Source: Psychrobacillus psychrotolerans (GTDB lineage Bacteria > Bacillota > Bacilli > Bacillales_A > Planococcaceae). Taken from it: a stretch of 64,000 nt of DNA. Under the pieces are notes generated by a model. The model ran no database searches. It was not told where the DNA came from and saw only the letters and a list, made by a program, of their open reading frames with translations. The translations under genes and the position numbers were made by a program. The stretch covers positions 62,001-126,000 of the forward strand of contig NZ_FOXU01000006.1 of the NCBI RefSeq assembly GCF_900115805.1, written 5' to 3'. This document shows, one piece after another, positions 21,541 through 29,793 of the stretch. The first letter of the stretch is position 1. Each line of letters begins with the position of its first letter.

Positions 21541-22008
21541 ATGGCTAAAAAGAATGAAGACAGAATTCTTGCACAGAACAAAAAAGCAAATCATGATTAT
21601 TATATTGAAGAAACGATTGAAGCTGGAATTGTCTTGCAAGGAACTGAGATTAAATCTATACGTAATGCTAAAGTACAGTTGAAGGACTCCTTCGTACGTA
21701 TTAGGAATAACGAAGCATGGATTTCGAATATGCATATCAGTCCGTATGAGCAAGGGAACCGATTTAACCATGATCCATTGCGTGCAAGAAAGCTATTGCT
21801 ACACAAGAAACAAATAAGTGAATTAATCGGTGATACAAAAAGAGATGGTTATTCTATCGTTCCTTTGAAGATGTATATGAAAAACGGCTTCGCCAAAGTA
21901 TTAATAGGCGTTGGAAAAGGGAAAAAAGATTATGATAAACGCGATGTTTTGAAGAAAAAAGAAGCAAAACGCGATATGGATCGAGCATTTAAAGAGAGCA
22001 ATAGATAA
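21541..22008 (+). CDS. smpB: SsrA-binding protein SmpB
   Basis: SmpB binds the tRNA-like part of tmRNA and delivers it to stalled ribosomes. The 155-residue protein shows [45 protein letters not shown], and the basic tail [29 protein letters not shown] 21541 follows GAGGGG. An in-frame GTG at 21532 is less likely. The gene is directly before ssrA, as in most Bacillales. Confidence 0.97.
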   Translation: MAKKNEDRILAQNKKANHDYYIEETIEAGIVLQGTEIKSIRNAKVQLKDSFVRIRNNEAWISNMHISPYEQGNRFNHDPLRARKLLLHKKQISELIGDTKRDGYSIVPLKMYMKNGFAKVLIGVGKGKKDYDKRDVLKKKEAKRDMDRAFKESNR

Positions 22009-22103
22009 GAGGGTAACCATAACTGGTAGAATGTCTCTCTTGAATTTTGACTATATTTGATGTATAGTTAGGTATGTAACAAAGCTTACATTATTCCATA
22101 AAC

Positions 22104-22454
22104 GGGGACGTTATGGATTCGACAGGGATAGTCTGAGCTTGAGTTGCGCGTCGGAGGCTCGGCTCCGTAAAAACGGAACTTATAACAACAGGCAAAACAA
22201 ACAACAACTTAGCATTCGCAGCGTAAGCTCGGATCTGCTTTATCTACCCATCGCCCATGTGGCTAGGTAAAGCTCAACTTTAGTGGGATACGGTAGCCAG
22301 TGCAACTTGAGCTGTCTGCAAGAGATTTCCAAGTTAGCGTACACAACGCCCGCTTGTCGGCATAGTGCTACGCGAAACCTAAATAGGCAAGATACACGCG
22401 TAGAAGCTTAAGTGTTAGAGTTTCTGGACGCGGGTTCAAATCCCGCCGTCTCCA
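22104..22454 (+). ncRNA. ssrA: tmRNA (SsrA), with a genomic island in its 3' end
   Basis: The 5' end GGGGACGTTATGGATTCGAC is the standard tmRNA start, and GGGGAC pairs with GUCUCC at 22448-22453. The tag frame is 22191-22226 and encodes GKTNNNLAFAA followed by TAA, a normal proteolysis tag ending in an Ala pair. The T-arm GGGTTCAAATCCC lies at 22433-22445. The last 15 bases are the attachment site of the island, which restores the gene end on insertion. The CCA is not encoded. Together with SmpB it rescues stalled ribosomes. Confidence 0.96.
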
Positions 22455-22455
22455 T
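22441..22455 (+). other. attL: left attachment site of the island
   Basis: TCCCGCCGTCTCCAT is identical to 43117-43131 at the right end. The copy forms the end of the functional tmRNA. The distance between copies (20676 bp) is the element length. Just upstream, GGTTCAAA here differs from GGTTCGAC at the right. Confidence 0.88.
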
Positions 22456-22484
22456 ATACCGAAATCATATGATTTCATACAGTG

Positions 22485-22517
22485 TCAAAACCCTTGGTAT
22501 TCAAGGGTTTTTTCTTT
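22485..22517 (+). terminator. tmRNA terminator supplied by the island's left end
   Basis: AAAACCCTT pairs with AAGGGTTTT, followed by TTTCTTTTT. A diverged copy of the same trailer and hairpin follows attR at 43159-43197. Confidence 0.8.
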
Positions 22518-22531
22518 TTGACTATATCATT

Positions 22532-22577
22532 TAGTTTCAATGAGTATCAATCGAACGTAGTCAAAAACGTAGTCAAA
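22532..22577. promoter_or_regulatory. Left arm repeats, probable integrase/excisionase binding sites
   Basis: Two adjacent 12-bp copies of AACGTAGTCAAA lie at 22554-22577, four bases from the int stop codon. A matching pair of CGTAGTCAAA cores, also 12 bp apart, lies at 43024 and 43036 near attR in the same orientation. This is the layout of arm-type sites flanking an attachment core. The 28-bp segment 22532-22559 also recurs at 24329-24356 and 46369-46396. Confidence 0.6.
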
Positions 22578-22581
22578 AACA

Positions 22582-23754
22582 CTACATGTTCAAATAGCTT
22601 GAGTACTTTAAAATTGCTTCATCTTTTGCTTTCTGTGTAACATGTGTGTAAATGTCCATAGTTGTTTTTACATCAGTGTGACCTAAACGAACTTGAACTT
22701 CTTTTAAACTTGCACCCGCTTCAAACAATAAGGAACAGTGTGTATGTCTTAATCCATGTGTTGTAATTGTAGCTAGATTATACTTTGTTTGAACATGTAT
22801 AATCCATTTTCGAAGTTTAGTAGGCTGTAAGAATTCATTTTTTTCATTGCTGAATACGAGTTGTTTAGGTTTCATCGTGTTAATGCCTACCAGCAGATAA
22901 TCTTGATTCTGCTTTTTCTTCCACTCTTTTAAAATAGCCATTGTCTTGTCATCCATCTTAATAGTTCGAGCAACACCTGTTTTCGTAGATTTAACATATA
23001 GTCGATTATCTTTACCTAGTGAAAGTGCCTTGTTAATACGTAGTTCGTTTGTTGTGAAGTTAAGATCGTTCCAGGTAAGTGCTAAAGCTTCGCCCCTCCG
23101 CATACCACTGAATGCAAGTAAGCGGAATAGAAAATAAGCTTTGTGGTTACTTTCACGTTCTAAACATGATAGGAACTCAATCAGTTGCTCACGCGTGTAG
23201 AAGTTCTCTGTTTCTTCTTCATCTGCTCTCATAACTTTCTTAGAAATGTTAGTGGGCAAATCTACATATGCAAAAGGATTTGTTTGTATATAGTCACGTT
23301 TAATTGCAAAGTTTAGCACTTTTGCAGCATAAGCTTTAACCATCCGGAACTTCTTTAACTTCGACGCCCATTCATCCACATGCCTTTGGCATACATCGAC
23401 ATGAATCTTTTCAATTTTATAAGCACCCATTGAAGGTAAAATATGGTTTTTAAAGATGCTTATTGTTTTTACGTAAGTGCTTTCTTCTACAGTATTCTCA
23501 TATTGCTTTACCCACAGCTCGTAAATTTCTTGGTACGTTTCTGCACGTGTTTGTTGATACGTACCGTTGGCTACAGCTATCTTAATATGAGCTAATGCTA
23601 ATTCAGCATCCTTACGCGTTTTAAAGCCCCGCTTCAAAGTACGCTTTTGTATACCAGTAAGCGGATCAACACCTAAATAAGCTGGGAACTCATATCGTGT
23701 CTCACCATTTTTCAGCTTGTAGCTTTTAATTGATGATAATTTTTTCTTTGCCAT
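22582..23754 (-). CDS. Tyrosine-type site-specific integrase 1 (island integrase)
   Basis: The 390-residue phage-type integrase has an arm-binding N-terminus (GETRYEFPAYLGVDPLTGIQKRTLKRGFKTRKDAE), a SAM-like core-binding domain (about 65-150), and a C-terminal catalytic domain. The catalytic residues are visible: Arg in FSGMRRGEALALTW, His-x-x-Arg in THGLRHTHCS, His in RLGHTDVKTTMD, and Tyr in IYTHVT. It would recombine the 15-bp core in ssrA. ATG 23754 follows AGGAGGAATTAGT. Position next to attL makes it the likely active integrase. A close paralogue lies at 24363-25541. Confidence 0.93.
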   Translation of the reverse strand: MAKKKLSSIKSYKLKNGETRYEFPAYLGVDPLTGIQKRTLKRGFKTRKDAELALAHIKIAVANGTYQQTRAETYQEIYELWVKQYENTVEESTYVKTISIFKNHILPSMGAYKIEKIHVDVCQRHVDEWASKLKKFRMVKAYAAKVLNFAIKRDYIQTNPFAYVDLPTNISKKVMRADEEETENFYTREQLIEFLSCLERESNHKAYFLFRLLAFSGMRRGEALALTWNDLNFTTNELRINKALSLGKDNRLYVKSTKTGVARTIKMDDKTMAILKEWKKKQNQDYLLVGINTMKPKQLVFSNEKNEFLQPTKLRKWIIHVQTKYNLATITTHGLRHTHCSLLFEAGASLKEVQVRLGHTDVKTTMDIYTHVTQKAKDEAILKYSSYLNM

Positions 23755-23850
23755 ACTAATTCCTCCTATATGTTGTGGGGACAAAATATAAAAGGAGAGG
23801 AGATACCTCTAAAGTTATTATAATATTTACTTAAGATAAATACTCTAAAA

Positions 23851-23940
23851 TTGTCTCAATATTTGAAAAATTCTCTCGCACAGAAAGAACGAATAGAAAT
23901 CTTAGATGTACTCGAAACATTAATATCAGGTGTAGAATAA
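23851..23940 (+). pseudogene. C-terminal remnant of an unidentified gene
   Basis: An open stretch reads LSQYLKNSLAQKERIEILDV and ends in LISGVE before TAA. It resembles the end of a helical regulator-like protein but has no start, ribosome site or upstream frame. It lies in the debris between the two integrases. Assignment is tentative. Confidence 0.3.
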
Positions 23941-24178
23941 TCCGCTCCCTTGATAAAACTATTGGTTTAAATCGAAAGAGATTCATGCCAGATAGTGAAG
24001 TCCATCCTCAATGTGCCTGTCCTAGCTTGAGTAATCTAATCTAGGGCATAATCATGAGGTTATGTCAAAAAGGAGATCGCCTTCAAAAGATGCAAAATGC
24101 GTGGAATGTTCACACTAGAAACATTTAGTAACATAATGGTAAGTCGAATGCCTAAATAGGGCACGTGCAGTTTAATAA
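23941..24178. other. Gene-free debris between the two integrases
   Basis: No ORF, RNA or repeat is convincing here. The stretch joins the gene remnant to the insertion-sequence relic. Confidence 0.4.
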
Positions 24179-24310
24179 GGGAGGCTGTCCCGATAGGGGT
24201 ATTTTAGCTGATATTCAGAAAAAAATAAAACGCAAGAATGTTGTTAAATCAACATTCTTGCGTTTTTGGATTGACAGTTTTGATTCGAAATCGACTTCTG
24301 AGACAGTCCC
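24179..24310. mobile_element. Insertion-sequence end relic or MITE-like fragment
   Basis: It begins GGGAGGCTGTCCC and ends GAGACAGTCCC, imperfect inverted ends of a kind common in Firmicute IS elements. Inside is a perfect 17-bp inverted repeat (24227-24243 with 24250-24266: AAAACGCAAGAATGTTG) that looks like the terminator at an IS end. No transposase remains. The IS family (possibly IS1182-like) is a guess. Confidence 0.5.
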
Positions 24311-24362
24311 ATCATTATCTTTTTTCCTAAGTTTCAAAGAGTATTAATCGAACATAGTCACC

Positions 24363-25541
24363 TTACTCCATATTAATGTAGTTGGAGAACTTTAAAATTG
24401 CTTCTTTTTTAGCTTTTTTCGTAGCATGTGCATAAATGTTCATAGTCGTATTTACATCTGTATGACCTAAACGATCTTGTACTTCCGTCACATTTGCACT
24501 GGCTTCCAAAAGCAATGAACAATGTGTATGACGTAGACCATGCGTGGTAATCGTGGCTAACTTATACTTTTTTTGAATGTATATAAGCCATTTACGAAGC
24601 TTTGTTGGTTGTATGAACTCATTTTTTTCATTGCTAAAAACTAGTTGCTTAGGTTTATCGGTATTAATGCCTAACTTTAGATAATCTTGCTGCTGTTTTT
24701 TCTTCCACTCTTTTAAAACAGCCATTGTATTGTCATCCATCTCAATTGTGCGAGATAAACCTGTTTTAGGAGGTTTTATATAAAGTTTGTTATTCTTACC
24801 AATGGAAAGAGCCTTGTTGATGCGTATTTCATTCGTTGTGAAATCCAAGTCATTCCAGGTAAGAGCCAATGCTTCGCCTCTACGCATTCCAGTGAAAGCA
24901 AGTAAGAGGAAGAGAGCAAAAACTTTGAAATTATTTTCAAGTCTTAAACATGCTAGGAACTCTTTAAGCTGCTCACGTGTGTAGAAGTTCCTTACTTTAT
25001 CTTCAACTACTTCTATATACTTCTTAGAAATGTTTGTAGGCAAATCTACATGTGTAAACGGATTTGTTTGTATATAGCCACGCTTAATTGCAAAGTCCAA
25101 GACCTTAGCAGCATAAGATTTTACGATGCGAAACTTTTTTAATTTGGACGCCCATTCATCCACATGTTTCTGACATATATCGACATGAATCTTATCAATT
25201 TTATAAGTACCCATTGCAGGTAAAATATGATTTTTAAAGATGCTAATTGTTTTTACATAAGTGCTTTCCTCTACTCTCTTCTCATACTGTTTTACCCATA
25301 ATTCGTATATTTCTAGATATGTTTCTGCACGTTTTTGGTGGTACGAACCGTTTGCAACAGCTAACTTAATACGAGCTAATGCTAATTCCGCTTGCTTACG
25401 TGTTTTAAAGCCACGTTTCGTTGTACGCTTTTGTTTACCTGTTAGTTGATCAATACCTAAATAAGCTGGAAACTCATATCGTAATTCCCCGTTGCTTTTA
25501 AGGGTGTAGCTTTTGATAGGTGTTACTTTTTTCTTTGCCAT
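24363..25541 (-). CDS. Tyrosine-type site-specific integrase 2 (paralogue of integrase 1)
   Basis: This 392-residue protein is clearly homologous to integrase 1 along its whole length (for example GMRRGEALALTWND and THGLRHTHCSLL are shared). The catalytic set is intact: Arg in FTGMRRGE, His-x-x-Arg in GLRHTHC, His in RLGHTDVNTT, Tyr in IYAHAT. The flanks are also duplicated: the 28-bp sequence downstream (24329-24356) and AT-rich sequence upstream with GGAGGAAT. It either serves a second element or is an alternative recombinase. The excisionase-like gene is directly upstream. Confidence 0.92.
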   Translation of the reverse strand: MAKKKVTPIKSYTLKSNGELRYEFPAYLGIDQLTGKQKRTTKRGFKTRKQAELALARIKLAVANGSYHQKRAETYLEIYELWVKQYEKRVEESTYVKTISIFKNHILPAMGTYKIDKIHVDICQKHVDEWASKLKKFRIVKSYAAKVLDFAIKRGYIQTNPFTHVDLPTNISKKYIEVVEDKVRNFYTREQLKEFLACLRLENNFKVFALFLLLAFTGMRRGEALALTWNDLDFTTNEIRINKALSIGKNNKLYIKPPKTGLSRTIEMDDNTMAVLKEWKKKQQQDYLKLGINTDKPKQLVFSNEKNEFIQPTKLRKWLIYIQKKYKLATITTHGLRHTHCSLLLEASANVTEVQDRLGHTDVNTTMNIYAHATKKAKKEAILKFSNYINME

Positions 25542-25646
25542 AATAATTCCTCCTATTTTCATTGTGGGTATAGAATATAAAAGGAAAGGATCATTCGACT
25601 AGTATCATAATAATCGACACGCAATAAATCCTCTCCATTTCGTTTA

Positions 25647-26015
25647 TTAAAAACTATAACTCTCTAAAAAGCTGTCAATTTCTTTACGCGATACCCTCTT
25701 AATGCCTTCTATCTCTGAAACTTTCAATCCCATCAATCGGAATTTTGAAAAAGTGTTATAAGATACGCCAGCATACTTGGCACCGTTGGCGAGTGTCATC
25801 CATTCGCTAATTGGAACAGAATGTTTCGGTGAATGAGATTCTTGGTTTCCAGAACTCATGATCAATTCTTCCATTTTGTTTATACTTTCGGTTAGCCTTT
25901 CATAGTCTTTGTTCATTAAAACTTGTCCTATTTGTCGGGTTAATTGTTCGTAAACCCATACGATTTCGTTTTGCCAATCTGTCTTGTCAATAGCAGGTGT
26001 GGAAAAAGTTGTCAT
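25647..26015 (-). CDS. Excisionase-like helix-turn-helix DNA-binding protein
   Basis: The 122-residue protein has a helical N-terminus (DKTDWQNEIVWVYEQLTRQ) and a C-terminal winged-helix/excisionase-type domain (LANGAKYAGVSYNTFSKFRLMGLKVSEIEGIKRVSRKEIDSFL). That order (helix-turn-helix, wing, IKRVSRKEIDSFL) is typical of MerR-like excisionases. It lies 105 bp upstream of integrase 2 on the same strand, so it is probably the directionality factor or a transcriptional switch. The start is ATG 26015; GTG 26024 is an alternative. Its 5' end and leader are the source of the 180-bp tandem repeats upstream. Confidence 0.72.
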   Translation of the reverse strand: MTTFSTPAIDKTDWQNEIVWVYEQLTRQIGQVLMNKDYERLTESINKMEELIMSSGNQESHSPKHSVPISEWMTLANGAKYAGVSYNTFSKFRLMGLKVSEIEGIKRVSRKEIDSFLESYSF

Positions 26016-26209
26016 TATTATCACTCTCTTTCGTAATGTTTTAACAATGCATCATAGTAGAATAAGGAATGCTTTAATCGGAAAAGTAAGTCGTATGATG
26101 TTGAACCGATCAATTTGTTCTTTCTGTTCGTAAATCCATATGATTCTTTTTGCTAATCTTTCATTCCTATAACATGTGTGGAAACGTTCATGGTTGTTGT
26201 CACTCTCTT

Positions 26210-26371
26210 TCAAAATGTTTTAACAATGCAGCATAGTAGAAGAATGATTACTTTAATCGGAAAAGCAAGTCGTATGATGTTGAACTGATCATTTTGTTTT
26301 TTTTGTTCGTAAACCCATATGATTTCTTTTTGTGAATCTATCATTTCTATAACATGTGTGGAAACGTTCAT
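26210..26371 (-). CDS. Short ORF in repeat unit 3 (53 aa), truncated excisionase copy
   Basis: It starts with a GAGAG-type ribosome site and reads MNVSTHVIEMIDSQKEIIWV followed by YEQKKQ, mirroring QNEIVWVYEQLTRQ of the excisionase. It then continues into the former leader as FNIIRLAFPIKVIILLLCCI and ends. It may be a by-product of the duplication. Translation is possible but unproven. Confidence 0.35.
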   Translation of the reverse strand: MNVSTHVIEMIDSQKEIIWVYEQKKQNDQFNIIRLAFPIKVIILLLCCIVKTF

Positions 26372-26410
26372 GGTTGTTGTCACTCTCTTTCAAATTGTTT
26401 TAACAATGCA

Positions 26411-26554
26411 TCATAGTAGAAGAATGATTACTTCAATCGGAAATGCTAGTCGTATGATGTTGAACAGATCATTTTGTCCTTTCTGTTCGTAAACCCATAC
26501 GATTTCTTTTTGCAAATCTGTCTTTCTAATAACATGTGTGTAAACACCTGACAT
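26411..26554 (-). CDS. Short ORF in repeat unit 4 (47 aa), truncated excisionase copy
   Basis: It reads MSGVYTHVIRKTDLQKEIVW followed by VYEQKGQ, close to KTDWQNEIVWVYEQ of the excisionase, and ends in the same leader-derived tail (FNIIRLAFPIEVIILLL). A GTGAGTGATAAC leader resembles the gene's own. It is probably a relic, but the frame has stayed open. Confidence 0.35.
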   Translation of the reverse strand: MSGVYTHVIRKTDLQKEIVWVYEQKGQNDLFNIIRLAFPIEVIILLL

Positions 26555-26665
26555 TGTTATCACTCACTTTCATAATGCTTTAACAATGCATCATAGTTAA
26601 AGAGTTATTACTTTATTCGTAAAAGGTAGGTCGGATGCTGTCGAATAAATCATTATTTCCTTTAT

Positions 26666-27133
26666 TGAAGGGAAGTATCTACAAATGTAAATTAAAGGTT
26701 CGGCTAATTTAGACCATAAATTAAATGTTTAAGAATAGAATGAAGGTATATAGAAAAATAGTGGTTTAGATACATAATCAGTAAGCAATTTTAAAGAGTT
26801 ACAAATAGTAGGGTGATTCGCGTAACTTTATCAACAAAAACCTATATCAGACGTGGCTTAGCATAGGATTCTGATTGCCTTACGGTTAGAAGCTAATGGG
26901 CATTTATGTTCTCACTCATCACTCAATTTCAACCTCATCTATTTCTCAGAACCAATTACAATTGCTAATAGATTCACCCATTTCATCTATTCTCCTCTTA
27001 ACATGACAAGGTCGGTTCTCTTCACAAGAATTCTAGAGAAATTTCATTCTCAAGTCTTAGACATGTAGAAAGGAATTAACTATGCCTGAGTGACATATAA
27101 CGAAGCAAGCCATAAGATTTGGAGGAGAAATGG
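26666..27133. other. Non-coding region upstream of the replication gene
   Basis: There is no ORF with a ribosome site. In elements with II/X-type replication proteins the origin is often near the rep gene, so this stretch and the 180-bp repeats are the natural place to look for it. I see no clear nick-site hairpin. Confidence 0.4.
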
Positions 27134-28099
27134 ATGATTGATACATTTGAATTATCTTGGAAGCTGAGATATGAACAGCGAGAATATTTGGAGGAACACA
27201 TGGGAATAAAATTAAAGGAGTTAGCGGTAGCAACACGAGTTAGAAACGATGGCATAACATACAAAGCATTCGATTCAAAATATGGAGCTTACGTCAAGAT
27301 TACAATAAGTCTTCCTCGACTACTGTCCAAGGGAGTAGTTACGGACGAAGATTACACGAAGGTAGAGAGACAAATTATTAACGAACTAACCTTTTATTTT
27401 GGTGATCAAAACATGTTTCAAGAACACAGTTTAACTCGGTTAGACTATCGTATTGATTGCCGAAATATACCAAAAATCCTTCGAAGACTGTATATTAACA
27501 TATTTGATAAAGCAAAGGATCGATATTATAGGATGGTGAAAATCGGTATAATAACTAAAGGAAGAGTGAAATCAAAATACGATACCGGAAGCGTGCATAA
27601 GTGTAAATCAATAGAAATTGCCCTTTACGACAAGGAGGCAGAGAGAGAAGAGAAAAAGGAAGAAATAAAACCGTGGGAAGAAGGAGTTATAAGGTTTGAA
27701 GTACGATTGAAGAGAGATCATCTCAAGAATAAGAAAAGAACAGGAGTTGACAATAAACTCATAGATTATTGGTCATCAAAGAGGTGCAAGGAATATGTAG
27801 AGAAATATTTGCTGAGTGTATACTACAGCGAGGATTACTATACCCTGGATGCAGCAAAAAAAATAATCTATGGGTCTGTAAAGACAAATGTGAAAAAAGA
27901 AAAGCTAGTAGCATTTATTAGTTTGCTTTCAAAAGGTAACTATAATTCTCTTTTGAAGAAACATAGTATTTCAACAGTTCGCTCTCGCCTAAAAGAACTT
28001 TCTGAGTTAGGGATAAACCCGGTTATCATACCCGAGAAATATGCGAGAGGATTTAGTTCACTTCCGAACATAATAGAGAAAGAGCTACAAGCAATGTAA
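27134..28099 (+). CDS. Phage/plasmid replication protein, II/X family
   Basis: The 321-residue protein has the motif LTRLDYRIDCRN (about residue 97), like the conserved R-x-D strand of filamentous-phage gene II/X and Rep_trans initiators. Its second half has IEIALYDKEAE and GVIRFEVRLKRDHL, also typical of gpII/X proteins. Such proteins nick an origin and start rolling-circle replication. ATG 27134 follows GGAGGAG. It implies that the excised island can replicate as a circle. It is the only replication gene in the element, and no relaxase or coupling protein is seen. Exact family is moderately sure. Confidence 0.72.
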   Translation: MIDTFELSWKLRYEQREYLEEHMGIKLKELAVATRVRNDGITYKAFDSKYGAYVKITISLPRLLSKGVVTDEDYTKVERQIINELTFYFGDQNMFQEHSLTRLDYRIDCRNIPKILRRLYINIFDKAKDRYYRMVKIGIITKGRVKSKYDTGSVHKCKSIEIALYDKEAEREEKKEEIKPWEEGVIRFEVRLKRDHLKNKKRTGVDNKLIDYWSSKRCKEYVEKYLLSVYYSEDYYTLDAAKKIIYGSVKTNVKKEKLVAFISLLSKGNYNSLLKKHSISTVRSRLKELSELGINPVIIPEKYARGFSSLPNIIEKELQAM

Positions 28100-28232
28100 T
28101 ATATAGAAAAGTTCACATTCCAAAAAATGTTTAGGATGTGAATTACATAGTTTATCAATCTATTGACAAACTTATTTTGTAACAATTAATATATAAATAA
28201 GTACCCAAATATTGGAGAGAGGAGGATTTAGT

Positions 28233-28343
28233 ATGATGAGGCGTAGGCGAACACCTTATAAATTTTTAAGAAAAAAAACCGACACACCCATTTGCATAGG
28301 GATAGTGTTGGTTTTTTTGTTGCCTACAGTCAACATAAATTAA
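28233..28343 (+). CDS. Small Arg-rich ORF (36 aa)
   Basis: A strong ribosome site (GAGAGGAGGATTT) precedes ATG 28233. The product starts MMRRRRTPYKFLRKK and has a hydrophobic second half. However, its codons overlap a hairpin with the arms AAAACCGACAC and GTGTTGGTTTT followed by a T-run, which looks like a terminator. It may therefore be a leader peptide or no gene at all. Confidence 0.35.
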   Translation: MMRRRRTPYKFLRKKTDTPICIGIVLVFLLPTVNIN

Positions 28344-28354
28344 GGTATGTTGAC
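28329..28354. promoter_or_regulatory. Perfect inverted repeat, operator-like
   Basis: GTCAACATA and TATGTTGAC, separated by 8 nt, form a perfect 9-bp inverted repeat about 70 bp before the 28424 gene. The size suits a dimeric regulator. It has no T-run. Confidence 0.4.
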
Positions 28355-28423
28355 AATAGATAATGACAAACAAAGTGTAATTCCATAGTTAGGAAAGATG
28401 CTGATGAAAGGAGTCCTTGATAA

Positions 28424-28879
28424 ATGTCAATTGGTGTGAAAGTAATTGTTACACAGAATGATAATTCTGCTTTTGATACAGATGAGTATGTAGTTGATAT
28501 CAACAGGAAGTTCGGAGGCCATGAGAAGGGAGATATTGTAATAATAGGATCACCTTTAAGTCATTCGCACGATGTTCCACTAGAACTTGAATTAGCTATA
28601 AGAATTGATGGAACTATAATATTTCGTGGTTGGAGATTTGTTGATCCCCAATTAGCCTCCAGATATTTCAGATATTTTAACTTTAAAGAACTTATTGGCA
28701 TCCAGGATGGACCAGAAATTACTCCTACACCAGCACAATGTGAGACTGTAGCAGGATTGTTTAGTAAACGGATTAGATTTGAAGGTTTAAGATTATATCT
28801 CGGACGGAGAATTTGTAAAATCTGCCCATTTGATATTGATGTGGAAAGTAAAAAGGTTGGAAGACAATTATATTATTGA
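28424..28879 (+). CDS. Unknown protein (151 aa)
   Basis: I recognise no family. The protein is mixed alpha/beta by eye, with a Gly-containing EKGDIVIIGSPLSHSHDVPLELELAI stretch, and two Cys in RRICKICPFDID near the C-terminus. AAAGGAGTCCTTGATAA precedes ATG. It lies between rep and a very small ORF, in the accessory part of the island. Confidence 0.6.
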   Translation: MSIGVKVIVTQNDNSAFDTDEYVVDINRKFGGHEKGDIVIIGSPLSHSHDVPLELELAIRIDGTIIFRGWRFVDPQLASRYFRYFNFKELIGIQDGPEITPTPAQCETVAGLFSKRIRFEGLRLYLGRRICKICPFDIDVESKKVGRQLYY

Positions 28880-28967
28880 ACTTTTGCTAAATTAGATGAA
28901 AAACAGAAGAAATGTGTTGGGATAACGGGCTACGAAAAAAATATAGCTAAGGAAAGTAGGGATATAT

Positions 28968-29111
28968 ATGAAAAAAACAGCAGCTAATGTAACAAGACCA
29001 AAAAGTTGGAGGACCCCCTTAAAAACAACCCAATTTAAGGGTGAAATGAAGATGGAAAGAGAAAATGCTAAATTATTGGAAATAACACTAGCTCGAAAAG
29101 AAAATAAATGA
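28968..29111 (+). CDS. Small basic protein (47 aa), unknown
   Basis: It has a good ribosome site (AAGGAAAGTAGG) and ATG 28968, and reads MKKTAANVTRPKSWRTPLKT at the start. The product is basic, with a helical C-terminus (ERENAKLLEITLARKENK). No family is recognised. Confidence 0.45.
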   Translation: MKKTAANVTRPKSWRTPLKTTQFKGEMKMERENAKLLEITLARKENK

Positions 29112-29157
29112 TAATGTATTTCGATTTTAACATAATAAAGACCCTTTTATAGGGTCT

Positions 29158-29793
29158 CTATACCTTTTTTATATATAATGCCATCCATGGTTCCCATAAA
29201 TCTTGCTTTGGGAGATCAGGTATTAAGTTTTGATGATAAGTACTCATGAGATAGTGAAGTATTTTACTAGCCTCCACTTCAAGTATTCTATCTTTATCGG
29301 ATGAGAATATCGTATTCTTGTTTGGACAGTAATTATGAATTGCAGTATTAGACTCACTTGCATACGTCCAAATGAATTTGATTTTTGATATAGATGCATA
29401 ATTTATCCACTTTAGGTTGCGGTAACCGTATTCTAAGTTAAGTTCGGAAACGCTACTAGTACCAGAAAAACGCAAGTGGTGAAATGGAGATAAATGTCGA
29501 TTGGTTGCAATCTTTAATAAAAAATATATTTGAGCAATCATATAACCTATTTTATCCGCTATCCCTTCAATAAAACGCAATTTTTCATACTCTGTTGCTT
29601 TACTAGCAGGGTTTCCCTTACTGTTAGGGGCAAAAGTTATTAAACAGACAGCTGCAGCCCAAATATCAAACCGTGTAAGTTTGTGTTGAAGTTCTTTTAA
29701 AGATACTTCGTCTTCTGCATCAAAATGAATATTTTGTTGTAAGTAAGATGCAATATTTCTTTCTATCGATTTTTCAAGGTTTGTCTTTGTCAT
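29158..29793 (-). CDS. Unknown protein (211 aa)
   Basis: ATG 29793 follows CTAAAGGAGTACTCG; a longer frame to 29853 has no ribosome site. The product starts MTKTNLEKSIERNIASYLQQ, is helical, and contains Trp/Tyr-rich segments (GYRNLKWINYASISKIKFIW and HNYCPNKNTIF). I see no enzyme motif or membrane helix of certain length. It is transcribed against its neighbours and may form its own unit. Confidence 0.6.
   Translation of the reverse strand: MTKTNLEKSIERNIASYLQQNIHFDAEDEVSLKELQHKLTRFDIWAAAVCLITFAPNSKGNPASKATEYEKLRFIEGIADKIGYMIAQIYFLLKIATNRHLSPFHHLRFSGTSSVSELNLEYGYRNLKWINYASISKIKFIWTYASESNTAIHNYCPNKNTIFSSDKDRILEVEASKILHYLMSTYHQNLIPDLPKQDLWEPWMALYIKKV

Larger units (their letters stand above)
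25947..26665. repeat. Four 180-bp tandem repeats derived from the excisionase 5' region
   Basis: Units start at TTCGTAAA: 25947, 26127, 26306 and 26486 (period 180, 179, 180 bp). Each carries the leader, ribosome site, start codon region and first 25-30 codons of the excisionase-like gene. Unit 1 is the real gene end. Units 2-4 are diverged copies with short or broken frames, and the last is the weakest. Function is unknown. They may be a protein-binding array or a replication region. Confidence 0.85.

Noticed and set aside
22185-22226. Alternative tmRNA tag frame starting at CAG
   Set aside because: That frame gives QAKQTTT and then a stop, which lacks the usual Ala-Ala end. GGC start gives GKTNNNLAFAA, close to known tags such as that of Staphylococcus.
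25947-26665. CRISPR array or IS tandem
   Set aside because: The units are 180 bp without spacers and derive from the excisionase gene start. No transposase or inverted ends are present.
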